Assembly: GCA_035718275.1 (NCBI GenBank)
Contig: DASTHI010000026.1
Location: 186,001 to 250,000 of the forward strand
Length of the DNA: 64,000 nucleotides
Direction of reading: 5' to 3'
DNA from: Pseudolabrys sp035718275
GTDB lineage: Bacteria; Pseudomonadota; Alphaproteobacteria; Rhizobiales; Xanthobacteraceae
Part shown: piece after piece, positions 54,517 to 62,752 of the stretch
Numbering within the stretch: the stretch's first letter is position 1
Layout: every line of letters starts with the position of its first letter
Translations under genes and position numbers: made by a program
The notes under the pieces: generated by a model
What the model was told of the DNA's origin: nothing
Database searches by the model: none
The model's input: only the letters and a program-made list of their open reading frames with translations

Positions 54517-54660
54517 AGGCTCTCCCCGAAAACCTTTTCCGCGTCCCTAGGAAGCCATCGTGGCCGATTTATAGCGTCTATGCGGCGCGACGATTTAGAA
54601 CCGTAGGAGAGCGTAGTTTACAAATTACTAAGACAATCCACTGATTTGCCACGGTATTTT

Positions 54661-54707
54661 TGCAATGCAGCAAATGGGGTTGACTTTTTTGTGCGCTGCA
54701 GTATATA
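54661..54707 (+). promoter_or_regulatory. Phasin promoter with two PhaR-like TGC-N3-GCA sites
   Basis: A -35 TTGACT (54680-54685) and -10 TATATA (54702-54707) are 16 bp apart. TGCAATGCA (54661-54669) lies upstream of the -35 and TGCGCTGCA (54692-54700) lies in the spacer, 31 bp centre to centre. Paracoccus PhaR is known to bind CTGC-N3/4-GCAG-type sequences before phasin genes, so repression by PhaR, relieved by PHA, is the likely control. phaR itself is not in the window. Confidence 0.6.
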
Positions 54708-54780
54708 TGGGATAATTTCGGTGAGAGGCCGAGAATTCAGTGAATCAGTGCCCGCCGCTGCGGGCCGAGGAAGGGATGAC

Positions 54781-55110
54781 ATGGTCAAGAATTTCGAGGA
54801 CCTGCAGCAGGTCGGCAAAGACAATGTGGACGTCGCCTTGAAGGCGATGGGTGCGTTTTCGAAGGGCAGTCAGGCGATTGCTGTCGAAGTTGCGGATTAC
54901 ACCAAAAAGGCCTTCGAGGATGGCTCAGCCGCTCTTGAAAAGCTGTTCAACGTGAAATCCTTCGACAAGGCCATCGAGGTGCAGACGGAATACGCCAGAA
55001 AGGCCTATGAAGGGTTTGTGGCCAAGGCTTCCAGGATCGGCGAGCTGTATGCCGATGTGGCCAAGGAAACCTACAAGCCTTTCGAAGAACTGATGGCGAA
55101 AACGAAGTAA
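54781..55110 (+). CDS. phaP: Phasin (PHA-granule-associated protein)
   Basis: 109-aa helical protein of the alphaproteobacterial phasin family: NFEDLQQVGKDNVDVALKAMGAFSKG, then IAVEVADYTKKAFEDGSAALEKLFNVKSFDKAIEVQTEYARKAYEGFVAKASRIGELYADVAKE. It coats PHA granules and helps control their size. The ATG at 54781 has AGGAAGGGA before it; a longer frame to 54646 would run through the promoter and is rejected. A strong terminator follows at 55146-55172. The PHA synthase is at 19902-21713. Confidence 0.93.
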   Translation: MVKNFEDLQQVGKDNVDVALKAMGAFSKGSQAIAVEVADYTKKAFEDGSAALEKLFNVKSFDKAIEVQTEYARKAYEGFVAKASRIGELYADVAKETYKPFEELMAKTK

Positions 55111-55145
55111 GTCGCGTCGCGCGTACAACCGTAGAGTCGTAAAGC

Positions 55146-55172
55146 AAAGCCCGGCCAGTTTGGCCGGGCTTT
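55146..55172. terminator. Bidirectional intrinsic terminator after the phasin
   Basis: AAAGCCCGGCCA (55146-55157) pairs perfectly with TGGCCGGGCTTT (55161-55172), a 12-bp stem with a 3-nt loop. It is T-ended on the plus strand and, by symmetry, on the minus strand. It separates the phasin from the convergent Tad-like gene. Confidence 0.88.
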
Positions 55173-55210
55173 GAGCTTTTGCGGCTGATGCGGCTTGAAC
55201 TATCCGCCGG

Positions 55211-56812
55211 TTATTGAGCAACCCGCAATTTGGTGAGGTTGGTACCGATAGTCTCAAAAGTGGCGGTCATCTGGTCCGCCGATGTCAGCAGATAGAACTT
55301 GCTTGGGTCGCTGGCGCAGTTCTGTAGCAATGTCGATGTCGGATCCCCGCCTGTATTGACCTGAATAGTGTACAATTGGATTTTCTGCGCCTTGATGTTG
55401 TCACAGGTTATCTGCTGCCGCGCGTCGATTTCCGACTCGGACGTGGTCCAGCGATTCTCGGTATTGAGGCCGTCGGTCAGCAGAATGATGACCTGCGTGT
55501 ACTGGAAGGCAGGATCCAAAGGCGGGACCGTGAAAGGTCCGCCACCCACAAGTGACATCCAGCCAACCTGGAGACCAATCGCCTGGTTGGTGTTGCCACC
55601 GGGCGTCATGGCGTCGACGAGCGAGGTCATGCTTGACCAGTCATAGCTGAGGCCCATGACTGCCTGCGGACACGAGCTGAATTGCTCGGCGGCGTAGAAT
55701 GACGAATATCGCGGCGTAATCGGATCTGGCGCTACGGCATTCGTATCGTAATTGTAGATAGTGTCCGGATCATCCCAATTGCCGCGGTCCATGACGCAGC
55801 CGTTCCAGGTATTGTGGTTCTTTGGCGTCCATGTTCCAGTCGTGGTCCAGATGCCATTGAGCGATGTCCACGTGTTCAGAGTCCATGTGCCGCCATTGTT
55901 CACGCATTGGCTCTTCTTCGTGTACTTCGATTTCGAGCAAACGCCATGGCTGACGCAGGTGCTCTCGACATTGTAGCTCGCGTCGCTACATAGTCCCGAG
56001 CTCGTGCAGGAATCCTGCGTGAAATAGCCCGGAACACTGCAGGTGCCGACATTGGCGAGACACTTGCTTCGGGATTTCCAGCTTCCGCTGCTGCAGTTTC
56101 CGTTGAGGGCATCCCAGGACGTGTTGTCTTGCGCCAGTGGATCTTGTGGATTTGCACCGGTGGTGGTGCCCCAATAGACCCAATCGGCGTTGTAATTTGA
56201 ACTGCCGAGATTGACATCCTTCACGAATGGAATGATCGAGACATAGACGTCGCCAGGCGTTGTCGCTGCACTCTGCAACTGGGTCAGCAGCTTCTTGGTC
56301 GCGGTTTTGAGCGCGGCCATCTTGCCGTCCGATGACATCGAGCCGGTATTGTCGAGCACCAGCGCGACGCGCAGGCGGGTGATGCCCCATTTCGCCGTGG
56401 AGGACGCCTTCACTGTGAACGTGTCGAACCCGAGGATTTTCACGAAGTCGGCAGGCAAGGAGGCCGTCGCGTTGAGCACGACATTCGAGCCTCCGACGGT
56501 GCTGTAGCTCACGTCGACATGGATATCCTGGGCTTCCGTACGGGTGAAAAGAGTTGTGAAGAATTTGAGCGCATTCTCCTTCAACTGATCCTGGCTATCA
56601 GTGGCGGCTTCCTTTGACAGCATCAAAGCAGTTGAATCGAGTGCCGTCTGCATTGCCGCCTTGACCGAATTCGCGCGGCTGTAGTCGATCGCAGCCCCGA
56701 CGAAGCCGAGGATCGGCAATGTAGCGAATGCGAAGGTGATGGCGACATTGCCCTTTCGCGACCGGCAGAATGCGGCCAATGCACGACGAAGTTTTTCCCA
56801 GGCGACCATCAT
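55211..56812 (-). CDS. Tad-type pilus-associated VWA protein with four-module cysteine array
   Basis: 533 aa. Residues 20-60 are a TadE/TadG-like N-terminus: basic start, one membrane helix (GNVAITFAFATLPILGFVGAAIDYSRAN). A VWA domain follows, with MIDAS D154-x-T156-x-S158 (LDNTGSMS) and later LLTDGLNTE. The VWA fold is interrupted at ~200-385 by a Cys-rich insertion. Cysteines at 240/251, 258/269, 275/286 and 292/303 form four C-x10-C modules spaced by five or six residues, followed by a Thr/Trp/Asn-rich stretch. The protein is presumably exported and membrane-anchored, with disulfides. The gene at 57117-58394 is a paralogue with one module. No other tad or flp genes are in the window. Confidence 0.82.
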   Translation of the reverse strand: MMVAWEKLRRALAAFCRSRKGNVAITFAFATLPILGFVGAAIDYSRANSVKAAMQTALDSTALMLSKEAATDSQDQLKENALKFFTTLFTRTEAQDIHVDVSYSTVGGSNVVLNATASLPADFVKILGFDTFTVKASSTAKWGITRLRVALVLDNTGSMSSDGKMAALKTATKKLLTQLQSAATTPGDVYVSIIPFVKDVNLGSSNYNADWVYWGTTTGANPQDPLAQDNTSWDALNGNCSSGSWKSRSKCLANVGTCSVPGYFTQDSCTSSGLCSDASYNVESTCVSHGVCSKSKYTKKSQCVNNGGTWTLNTWTSLNGIWTTTGTWTPKNHNTWNGCVMDRGNWDDPDTIYNYDTNAVAPDPITPRYSSFYAAEQFSSCPQAVMGLSYDWSSMTSLVDAMTPGGNTNQAIGLQVGWMSLVGGGPFTVPPLDPAFQYTQVIILLTDGLNTENRWTTSESEIDARQQITCDNIKAQKIQLYTIQVNTGGDPTSTLLQNCASDPSKFYLLTSADQMTATFETIGTNLTKLRVAQ

Positions 56813-57116
56813 GGCGATCCACCAAGAATTGTTTGAATCCGGCTGCCTTAATAAAGTTGACTATTAAAGAGGGCGTATATCAGCAGGGCCTTCTTTCGCA
56901 GATAGCAGTAACGAATGCGTCGCGCTTGGTGCATTTCTCCGCGCCATTTCAGCGGCTTCCTTGGTAAACGCCCCTTTCTGCAAATTAAGCTAATCTGCTG
57001 AATTGTTGTGAGGCGTCCTTAACGTGTAGTTTGATTGATTACCGAATGTGCCGCTCGAATGATGGGCGCGGCGCAACTGCTCCTGTCGAGCCGCCTGCGC
57101 CGCGCCCAGTTTTCGC
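56813..57116. other. Intergenic region between the two Tad-like genes
   Basis: About 300 bp between two minus-strand genes. The part next to 56813 is relatively AT-rich and may hold the promoter of the downstream gene. The part next to 57117 holds a long perfect inverted repeat (57063-57108). No coding frame of interest. Confidence 0.6.
57063..57108 (-). terminator. 13-bp perfect inverted repeat after the second Tad-like gene
   Basis: TGGGCGCGGCGCA (57063-57075) and TGCGCCGCGCCCA (57096-57108) are exact reverse complements with a 20-nt loop, starting 9 bp past the stop of the 57117-58394 gene. Very GC-rich, no T-run. Likely transcript-end hairpin that limits read-through into the paralogue downstream. 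Confidence 0.55.
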
Positions 57117-58394
57117 CTACATCGCCAGCCGAAGTTTCGACAGCGAAGTACCGATCTGTCCGAAGGTCGTGACAATTTGTCCGGCGGAAGTCAGCAGGAA
57201 GAATTTGCCGGAGTCGGTGGCGCAGTTCTGCAATAGCGTTGACGTGGGATCGCCACCGGTGTTGACCTGCACGGTATAGACGGTAACCCCTGCAGCCTTT
57301 AGATTGGTACAGGTCTTCTGCTGCCGCGCATCAATCGACGACTGAGAGCTGTACCAACGGTCTTCCGTGTTGAGGCCGTCAGTGAGCAGGATGATGACGG
57401 TCTGATACTTGTAGTCGGGGTCGATCGCGGGGACCGTGAACGGCGCAGCCGTTAATGTTTGCCATCCGACCTGGAGCCCAATCGCCTGGTTAGTGTTGCC
57501 GCTCGGTTGCATGGCATCGATCTTGGCATTCAGAGCGGGCCAGTCGTTGCTCAAGCCCATAACCGGCGTGGCGGGGCAGGAGGAATATTGCTCCGTCGGA
57601 TAAAGAGTTCCGCCAGCGACCGGCGCGTCATTGGTCGTGTCGAAATTCTGATCCCTGTCGGTGACGCACCCGTTCCAGTTCGTGTGTGGCGATGGGGTCC
57701 AGATATAGCCTCGGGAAACGCAGCTGCTTTGCTTGTGGTAGGTCGAATTGCTGCAACTTCCGTTTGCGGCATCCCATAAATCCCAACGCAGCCAGCTTTG
57801 TGAATAATTGGCAGCGTCCAGATTCACGTCCTTGCTGAAAGGGACGATCGAGACATAGACGTCTTCCGGGTTCACCGCCGCGCTTTTAAGCTGATTGAGC
57901 AGGTTGTGAGACGCGGTTTTCAGCGCGGTCATTTTCCCGGCGCTGGACATTGAGCCGGTATTGTCGAGCACAAGTGCGACCCGTAGCCGCGTATTGCCCC
58001 ACGTGGATGCCGACGTCGAATTGATGTTGATCTGGCTGACGCCAATCAGGCCCAGGAAGTCCGTATGGACGACGGCGGTTCCGTTGAGCGTCAGTTTCGA
58101 TCCGCCGGACGTGGTGTAGCTCGGCGTGACCATGATGTCGGTCACTTCCGGACGGCTGAAAAGGGAGTTGAACGTATTGGTCGCTTCCGTTTGAAGCGAT
58201 TCGACTGATTCTGTCGCGGCATTCTTCGCCAGCATCAATGCCGTCGAATCAAGAGCAACCTGGAATGCCGTACGAGCAGCGTTTGCTCGCGTATAGTCGA
58301 CGGCCATTCCTACGGCCACCATCAGTGGAACGGCCACGACGGCCATGAGCGGGGCTACACCGCCCCGGGTGTTTGACAGGAAACGGGCTAACAT
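57117..58394 (-). CDS. Tad-type pilus-associated VWA protein (single cysteine module)
   Basis: 425 aa, paralogous to the neighbour at 55211-56812 along its whole length. The TadE/TadG-like helix is at residues ~12-32 (GGVAPLMAVVAVPLMVAVGMAVDYTRAN). The VWA MIDAS is D144-x-T146-x-S148 in LDNTGSMS, and LLTDGLNTEDRW comes later. The insertion is shorter: one C-x10-C module (C214, C225) plus the NWNGCVTDRD segment. The C-termini of both paralogues are nearly superimposable (QVNTGGDPTSTLLQNCA). Duplication and then expansion or loss of modules is inferred. Likely role: minor component or regulator of Tad pili or surface adhesion. Confidence 0.85.
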   Translation of the reverse strand: MLARFLSNTRGGVAPLMAVVAVPLMVAVGMAVDYTRANAARTAFQVALDSTALMLAKNAATESVESLQTEATNTFNSLFSRPEVTDIMVTPSYTTSGGSKLTLNGTAVVHTDFLGLIGVSQININSTSASTWGNTRLRVALVLDNTGSMSSAGKMTALKTASHNLLNQLKSAAVNPEDVYVSIVPFSKDVNLDAANYSQSWLRWDLWDAANGSCSNSTYHKQSSCVSRGYIWTPSPHTNWNGCVTDRDQNFDTTNDAPVAGGTLYPTEQYSSCPATPVMGLSNDWPALNAKIDAMQPSGNTNQAIGLQVGWQTLTAAPFTVPAIDPDYKYQTVIILLTDGLNTEDRWYSSQSSIDARQQKTCTNLKAAGVTVYTVQVNTGGDPTSTLLQNCATDSGKFFLLTSAGQIVTTFGQIGTSLSKLRLAM

Positions 58395-58783
58395 GCGGCT
58401 TCACCCAAAGTTTGTGACACGGGACTCACAAAGTTCCTCCATATGGGGGTACCCCCCTTGAGAAAGCGTGAGGTCAGCGCCGCGAATTTGGGGGAAACTC
58501 GCGTCAATTTGCCCGAAAACCCGTTGCGATCGCTTAAGCAATAGTTATCTGGCGTGCTCGGGGCGGAAAAACCCGTGCAAGTGCGCCTGTACCCCGGAAC
58601 GGGCCGGGCCTAGGCGAATTGCCGACTTGGAATAGCTCTAGCCCGGTCTTTATGATGGCGACGACGGCCCGCTCGCATGGAGATTAGGGTGCTTCTGGAA
58701 ATTCTGATGCTTCGATCATGATGCCCCCATTCACAACACTTCGGATAGATCTCGCGACGGCCTCCGAAGGGTGCCCGCCGCGG
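58395..58783. other. Divergent regulatory region between Tad-like gene and clpS
   Basis: About 390 bp without a gene. It contains the palindrome GGGGGTACCCCC (58445-58456) 51 bp upstream of the Tad-like start, and GC-rich imperfect repeats around 58560-58610. Promoters for both directions should lie here, but no clear -35/-10 pair was identified. Confidence 0.5.
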
Positions 58784-59116
58784 ATGGCCGAGGACGACCG
58801 TAAACGCCGGAATGAACAAGGACCTGGAACCGCGGTCATCACCAAAACCAAGCCGCAGACCAAGCGGCCAAATATGTACCGGGTGCTGATCCTGAACGAC
58901 GACTACACTCCAATGGAGTTCGTGGTGCACGTCCTGGAGCGTTTCTTCGGAAAGGATCACGAAGCCGCCACACGCATTATGTTGCATGTGCACCACCACG
59001 GAATTGGCGAGTGCGGCATTTTTACGTACGAAGTGGCGGAGACCAAGGTGACGCAGGTCATGGACTTTGCACGCAAACATCAACATCCTCTGCAATGCGT
59101 GATGGAAAAGAAGTGA
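58784..59116 (+). CDS. clpS: ATP-dependent Clp protease adaptor
   Basis: N-recognin adaptor delivering N-degron substrates to ClpAP. From the ATG at 58784 it is 110 aa. A disordered ~30-residue start is followed by the conserved core RPNMYRVLILNDDYTPMEFVVHVLERFF, HHHGIGECGIFTYEVAETKVTQVMDFARKHQHPLQCVMEKK. The binding-pocket residues N-D-D and the conserved His/Met-rich helix are intact. In-frame ATGs at 58718/58721 would add 22 residues; GAAGGG before 58784 favours the shorter form. clpA follows after 44 bp. Confidence 0.93.
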   Translation: MAEDDRKRRNEQGPGTAVITKTKPQTKRPNMYRVLILNDDYTPMEFVVHVLERFFGKDHEAATRIMLHVHHHGIGECGIFTYEVAETKVTQVMDFARKHQHPLQCVMEKK

Positions 59117-59160
59117 GTCTCGGGGTAGTCCAAGACAAATGAACTGGGAAATATAAACAG

Positions 59161-61557
59161 ATGCCGACTTTCTCCCGCAGCCTCGAACAGTCACTGCATC
59201 GCGCCCTTGCTTTGGCAAACGAGAGACATCACGAATACGCAACTCTAGAGCACCTCCTGCTCGCGCTGATCGATGATCAGGACGCTTCGGCAGTTATGCG
59301 CGCCTGCAATGTCGACCTCGACAAGCTTCGTCGGAGTCTGACGGCGTATCTGGAGTCCGAGCTCGAAAACCTGATCACGGATGGTGCGGAGGATTCAAAA
59401 CCGACCGCCGGTTTTCAGCGCGTGATCCAGCGTGCGGTTATTCACGTACAATCATCCGGCCGTGAGGAAGTAACCGGCGCGAATGTTCTTGTGGCCATCT
59501 TCGCTGAGCGCGAGAGCCACGCTGCATATTTCCTGCAAGAGCAAGATATGACTCGTTATGACGCGGTCAATTACATCAGTCACGGAATCGCAAAGCGGCC
59601 TGGGCTTTCCGAGTCGCGGCCGGTGCGCGGCGTAGAGGAAGAGGCCGATACCAAAGGCGGAGATGAGCCGAAGAAGAAGGGTGATGCACTCGAGGCTTAT
59701 TGCGTCAATCTGAACAAAAAGGCCAGGGACGGCAAGATCGATCCTTTGATCGGGCGTGATGCCGAGATCAACCGAACGATCCAGGTGCTTTGCCGGAGAC
59801 AGAAGAATAATCCGCTGTTCGTCGGGGATGCCGGTGTCGGCAAGACGGCCATTGCGGAAGGACTTGCGCGTCGTATCGTTCACGGCGAAGTCCCGGATGT
59901 GCTCAAGGGCGCCACCGTGTTCGCGCTCGACATGGGCACGCTTCTCGCGGGAACGCGCTATCGGGGCGACTTCGAGGAGCGTCTCAAGCAGGTCATCAAG
60001 GAGATCGAGGCCTATCCCGGCGCCATTATGTTCATCGATGAAATCCATACTGTAATCGGTGCGGGCGCTACGTCGGGCGGCGCGATGGATGCATCCAATC
60101 TGCTCAAGCCAGCACTCGCTTCAGGGACGATCAGGTGCATCGGATCGACGACCTATAAGGAGTATCGGCAATATTTCGAAAAGGACCGTGCCCTTGTGCG
60201 TCGCTTCCAGAAGATCGACGTCAACGAGCCGTCAGTCTCGGACGCGATAGAGATTCTGAAAGGTCTCAAGCCGTATTTCGAAGAATACCACAAGCTGAAA
60301 TACACAAATGATGCGATCAAGGCTGCGGTCGAGCTCTCATCTCGTTACATCCACGATCGAAAACTTCCAGACAAGGCCATCGACGTCATCGACGAATCCG
60401 GTGCGGCGCAGATGCTGCTGCCTGAGAGCCGTCGCAAGAAGACGATAGGACTAAAGGAGATCGAAACCACGATTTCGACCATGGCGCGGATTCCGCCCAA
60501 GACCGTCTCGAAGGATGATGCCGAGGTGCTTCAGCATCTCGAGCAGACGCTGAAGACGGTGGTCTACGGTCAGGACAAGGCGATCGAGTCACTTTCGGCG
60601 TCGATCAAATTGGCTCGGGCCGGGCTACGCGAGCCTGAAAAGCCGATCGGCTGTTATCTGTTCTCGGGTCCGACCGGCGTTGGCAAGACCGAAGTGGCAA
60701 AGCAGCTTGCCGCGAGTCTCGGCGTCGAATTGATCCGATTCGACATGTCCGAGTACATGGAGCGTCATACCGTGTCGCGCTTGATCGGTGCGCCTCCCGG
60801 CTATGTCGGCTTTGATCAGGGTGGTCTGTTGACCGACGGAGTCGACCAGCATCCCCACTGCGTGCTTTTGCTCGACGAAATCGAGAAGGCACACCCGGAC
60901 CTGTTCAATGTTCTGCTGCAAGTCATGGATCACGGCAAGCTGACCGACCACAATGGCAAGCAGGTCGATTTCCGCAATGTCATTTTGATCATGACGACGA
61001 ATGCCGGCGCCTCTGATCTGGCCAGGCAAGCCTATGGCTTCACCCGTAGCAAGCGGGAGGGCGACGACCAGGAAGCCATCAACAAGATGTTTGCGCCGGA
61101 ATTCCGCAATCGGCTCGATGCGACCATCACTTTTGCGCATTTGTCCCAGGAAGTGATCGCGAAAGTCGTCGAAAAATTCGTGCTTCAGCTGGAAGCCCAA
61201 TTGGGCGACCGGAACGTTACGATCGAACTGTCGGAAGAGGCCACGCGGTGGCTCATCGCAAATGGCTATGACGAGCTTATGGGTGCGCGGCCAATGGCGC
61301 GCGTGATCCAGGAGCACATCAAGAAGCCGTTGGCCGACGAAGTCCTCTTCGGGCATCTCAAGGCCGGAGGGCATGTCAAAGTTATCGTGGACAAGGATGA
61401 GCAGGGACGCGACAAGCTGGGCTTCCAGTTCCTCGATGGTCCGGTGACGCCAAAGCCCGAAAAGTTGCCCGTCGTGCGGCGCAAACCCAAGCGGCGCTCG
61501 CCCCGCTCAAAACTGAAGCGCGGGTCCGTACCTAAGGTGCCGCTAGCTAAAGTGTAG
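59161..61557 (+). CDS. clpA: ATP-dependent Clp protease ATP-binding subunit ClpA
   Basis: Hsp100 unfoldase that feeds ClpP, 798 aa. Double Clp N-domain (residues ~1-145), linker with charged residues (~150-175), AAA+ module 1 with Walker A GDAGVGKT at 222-229, and AAA+ module 2 with Walker A GPTGVGKT at 503-510 and the C-terminal D2-small domain. There is no ClpB-type middle domain. The C-terminal ~35 residues are Lys/Arg/Pro-rich. clpS upstream shows the classical pairing. A strong terminator follows. Confidence 0.97.
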   Translation: MPTFSRSLEQSLHRALALANERHHEYATLEHLLLALIDDQDASAVMRACNVDLDKLRRSLTAYLESELENLITDGAEDSKPTAGFQRVIQRAVIHVQSSGREEVTGANVLVAIFAERESHAAYFLQEQDMTRYDAVNYISHGIAKRPGLSESRPVRGVEEEADTKGGDEPKKKGDALEAYCVNLNKKARDGKIDPLIGRDAEINRTIQVLCRRQKNNPLFVGDAGVGKTAIAEGLARRIVHGEVPDVLKGATVFALDMGTLLAGTRYRGDFEERLKQVIKEIEAYPGAIMFIDEIHTVIGAGATSGGAMDASNLLKPALASGTIRCIGSTTYKEYRQYFEKDRALVRRFQKIDVNEPSVSDAIEILKGLKPYFEEYHKLKYTNDAIKAAVELSSRYIHDRKLPDKAIDVIDESGAAQMLLPESRRKKTIGLKEIETTISTMARIPPKTVSKDDAEVLQHLEQTLKTVVYGQDKAIESLSASIKLARAGLREPEKPIGCYLFSGPTGVGKTEVAKQLAASLGVELIRFDMSEYMERHTVSRLIGAPPGYVGFDQGGLLTDGVDQHPHCVLLLDEIEKAHPDLFNVLLQVMDHGKLTDHNGKQVDFRNVILIMTTNAGASDLARQAYGFTRSKREGDDQEAINKMFAPEFRNRLDATITFAHLSQEVIAKVVEKFVLQLEAQLGDRNVTIELSEEATRWLIANGYDELMGARPMARVIQEHIKKPLADEVLFGHLKAGGHVKVIVDKDEQGRDKLGFQFLDGPVTPKPEKLPVVRRKPKRRSPRSKLKRGSVPKVPLAKV

Positions 61558-61584
61558 TCGGTTCTGTTATTCCGAAAGGAGAAG

Positions 61585-61610
61585 AGGCCGGGCGTCTTCC
61601 CGGCCTTTTT
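61585..61610 (+). terminator. Intrinsic terminator of clpS-clpA
   Basis: AGGCCGGG (61585-61592) and CCCGGCCT (61599-61606) form an 8-bp stem with a 6-nt loop, followed by a T-rich run (TTTTC-TTTC). It lies 28 bp after the clpA stop. Confidence 0.9.
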
Positions 61611-61679
61611 CTTTCTGCTCACGATGCATGCCGGGACGGTTGCACACTGCTTTGCGCTGTGAGACAGCTCTGCAAATTC

Positions 61680-62408
61680 ATGTCCTCCCTTCTGACCTTT
61701 GCGTCGTCCGCGCGAGCCTTCCTTTCGGGCGTAAAAGCCGCTTTGACGTCAGTGTTCGTGCTGGTTCTCGCCGGCACCTATCTGGGCATCGGCGCGCTCG
61801 CACACGATGCCGGCCTTGCGTCGGGCTGGCTCGCGCTTTCGACCATCTTGGTGTGGGCCGCGCCTGCGCAGGTCATCTTGATCTCGACTTTGAGCACGGG
61901 GGCGCCCCTGTTCGAAATTGCTCTGGCGGTGACGCTGAGCGCAGTGCGCTTGTTTCCCATGGTAGTCGCATTGATGCCCATGCTGCGCAGCCCCCGCACT
62001 CGTCTTCACGATCTCTTGCTCCCCACGCATTTCACCTCCGTGAGCATGTGGGTCGAATCACTCCGTCTTTTGCCAAGCATCAAACACGAGTGGCGCATTC
62101 CGTTCTGCAATGGTCTGTCGGCGGGCTACATGGGGACGGCACTGACTTTTGGATTTGTGGGATTTTATCTTGCCGCCGGACTTCCGCCGCTGCTCGCGGG
62201 AAGTCTCCTGTTCCTTACTCCGATGTCCTTCCTCATCTCAACTGCACGGAATGCCCGCATGATGGTCGACAAGCTCGGGCTGGTTTTCGGGCTTGCGCTC
62301 GGCCCGATACTTACTGCGCAGCATGTCGAACTCGATCTGATGTGGACAGGCGCGGTCGGCGGCACGGCAGCTTATCTCATGCATCGTGCGCGAGAGGCGA
62401 TAAGATGA
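61680..62408 (+). CDS. azlC: Branched-chain amino acid exporter, large subunit (AzlC)
   Basis: Inner-membrane protein of the AzlC/YgaZ family (LIV-E), exporting branched-chain amino acids or analogues with AzlD. 242 aa with about five to seven hydrophobic segments. Recognisable parts: GVKAALTSVFVLVLAGTYLGIGALAHDAGLASGWLALSTILVWAAPAQ at the start and SAVRLFPMVVALMPMLR. The ATG at 61680 is preferred over a GTG at 61659. The end overlaps azlD (ATGA). Confidence 0.9.
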   Translation: MSSLLTFASSARAFLSGVKAALTSVFVLVLAGTYLGIGALAHDAGLASGWLALSTILVWAAPAQVILISTLSTGAPLFEIALAVTLSAVRLFPMVVALMPMLRSPRTRLHDLLLPTHFTSVSMWVESLRLLPSIKHEWRIPFCNGLSAGYMGTALTFGFVGFYLAAGLPPLLAGSLLFLTPMSFLISTARNARMMVDKLGLVFGLALGPILTAQHVELDLMWTGAVGGTAAYLMHRAREAIR

Positions 62409-62752
62409 GCACCGTGCCGACCGAGCTTTGGCCTTTTCTCGTATTGGTACTGGTCGGCTTTATGCCCAACGAGATCTGGCGCGCATTCGGCTTGGTACTG
62501 GCTCGTGGTCTTAATGAGGATTCCGAGATTGTCGTCTGGTCTCGTGGAGTGGCAACCGCGATTCTCGCGGGCGTCATTGCAAAGCTGATTGTATTTTCGT
62601 CAGGCGCGCTTGCAGCCATCCCGCTGCCGATTCGGATCGGCGCAGCTGTTGTTGGCTTTTCCGCATTCCTCTTGATGCGGCGCTCGGTTTTCGCGGGGGT
62701 GGTGGCCGGCGAGGCCGCCCTGCTGGCGGGGACTCTGCTGTTCGGCCGCTAA
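62405..62752 (+). CDS. azlD: Branched-chain amino acid exporter, small subunit (AzlD)
   Basis: 115-aa membrane partner of AzlC, with about four hydrophobic helices: FLVLVLVGFMPNEIWRAFGLVLA, VWSRGVATAILAGVIAKLIVF, IRIGAAVVGFSAFLLM and VVAGEAALLAGTLLFG. Coupled to azlC by a 4-bp ATGA overlap. Its 3' end overlaps the convergent HIT gene by 4 bp. Confidence 0.9.
   Translation: MSTVPTELWPFLVLVLVGFMPNEIWRAFGLVLARGLNEDSEIVVWSRGVATAILAGVIAKLIVFSSGALAAIPLPIRIGAAVVGFSAFLLMRRSVFAGVVAGEAALLAGTLLFGR

Noticed and set aside
54646..54780. Longer phasin reading frame starting at 54646
   Set aside because: It would run through the promoter elements; the ATG at 54781 has a good ribosome site and the family N-terminus.
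61628..62404. Long in-frame 5' extension of azlD
   Set aside because: The extension overlaps azlC out of frame and is His/Arg-rich; the ATGA overlap start at 62405 matches the AzlD family.
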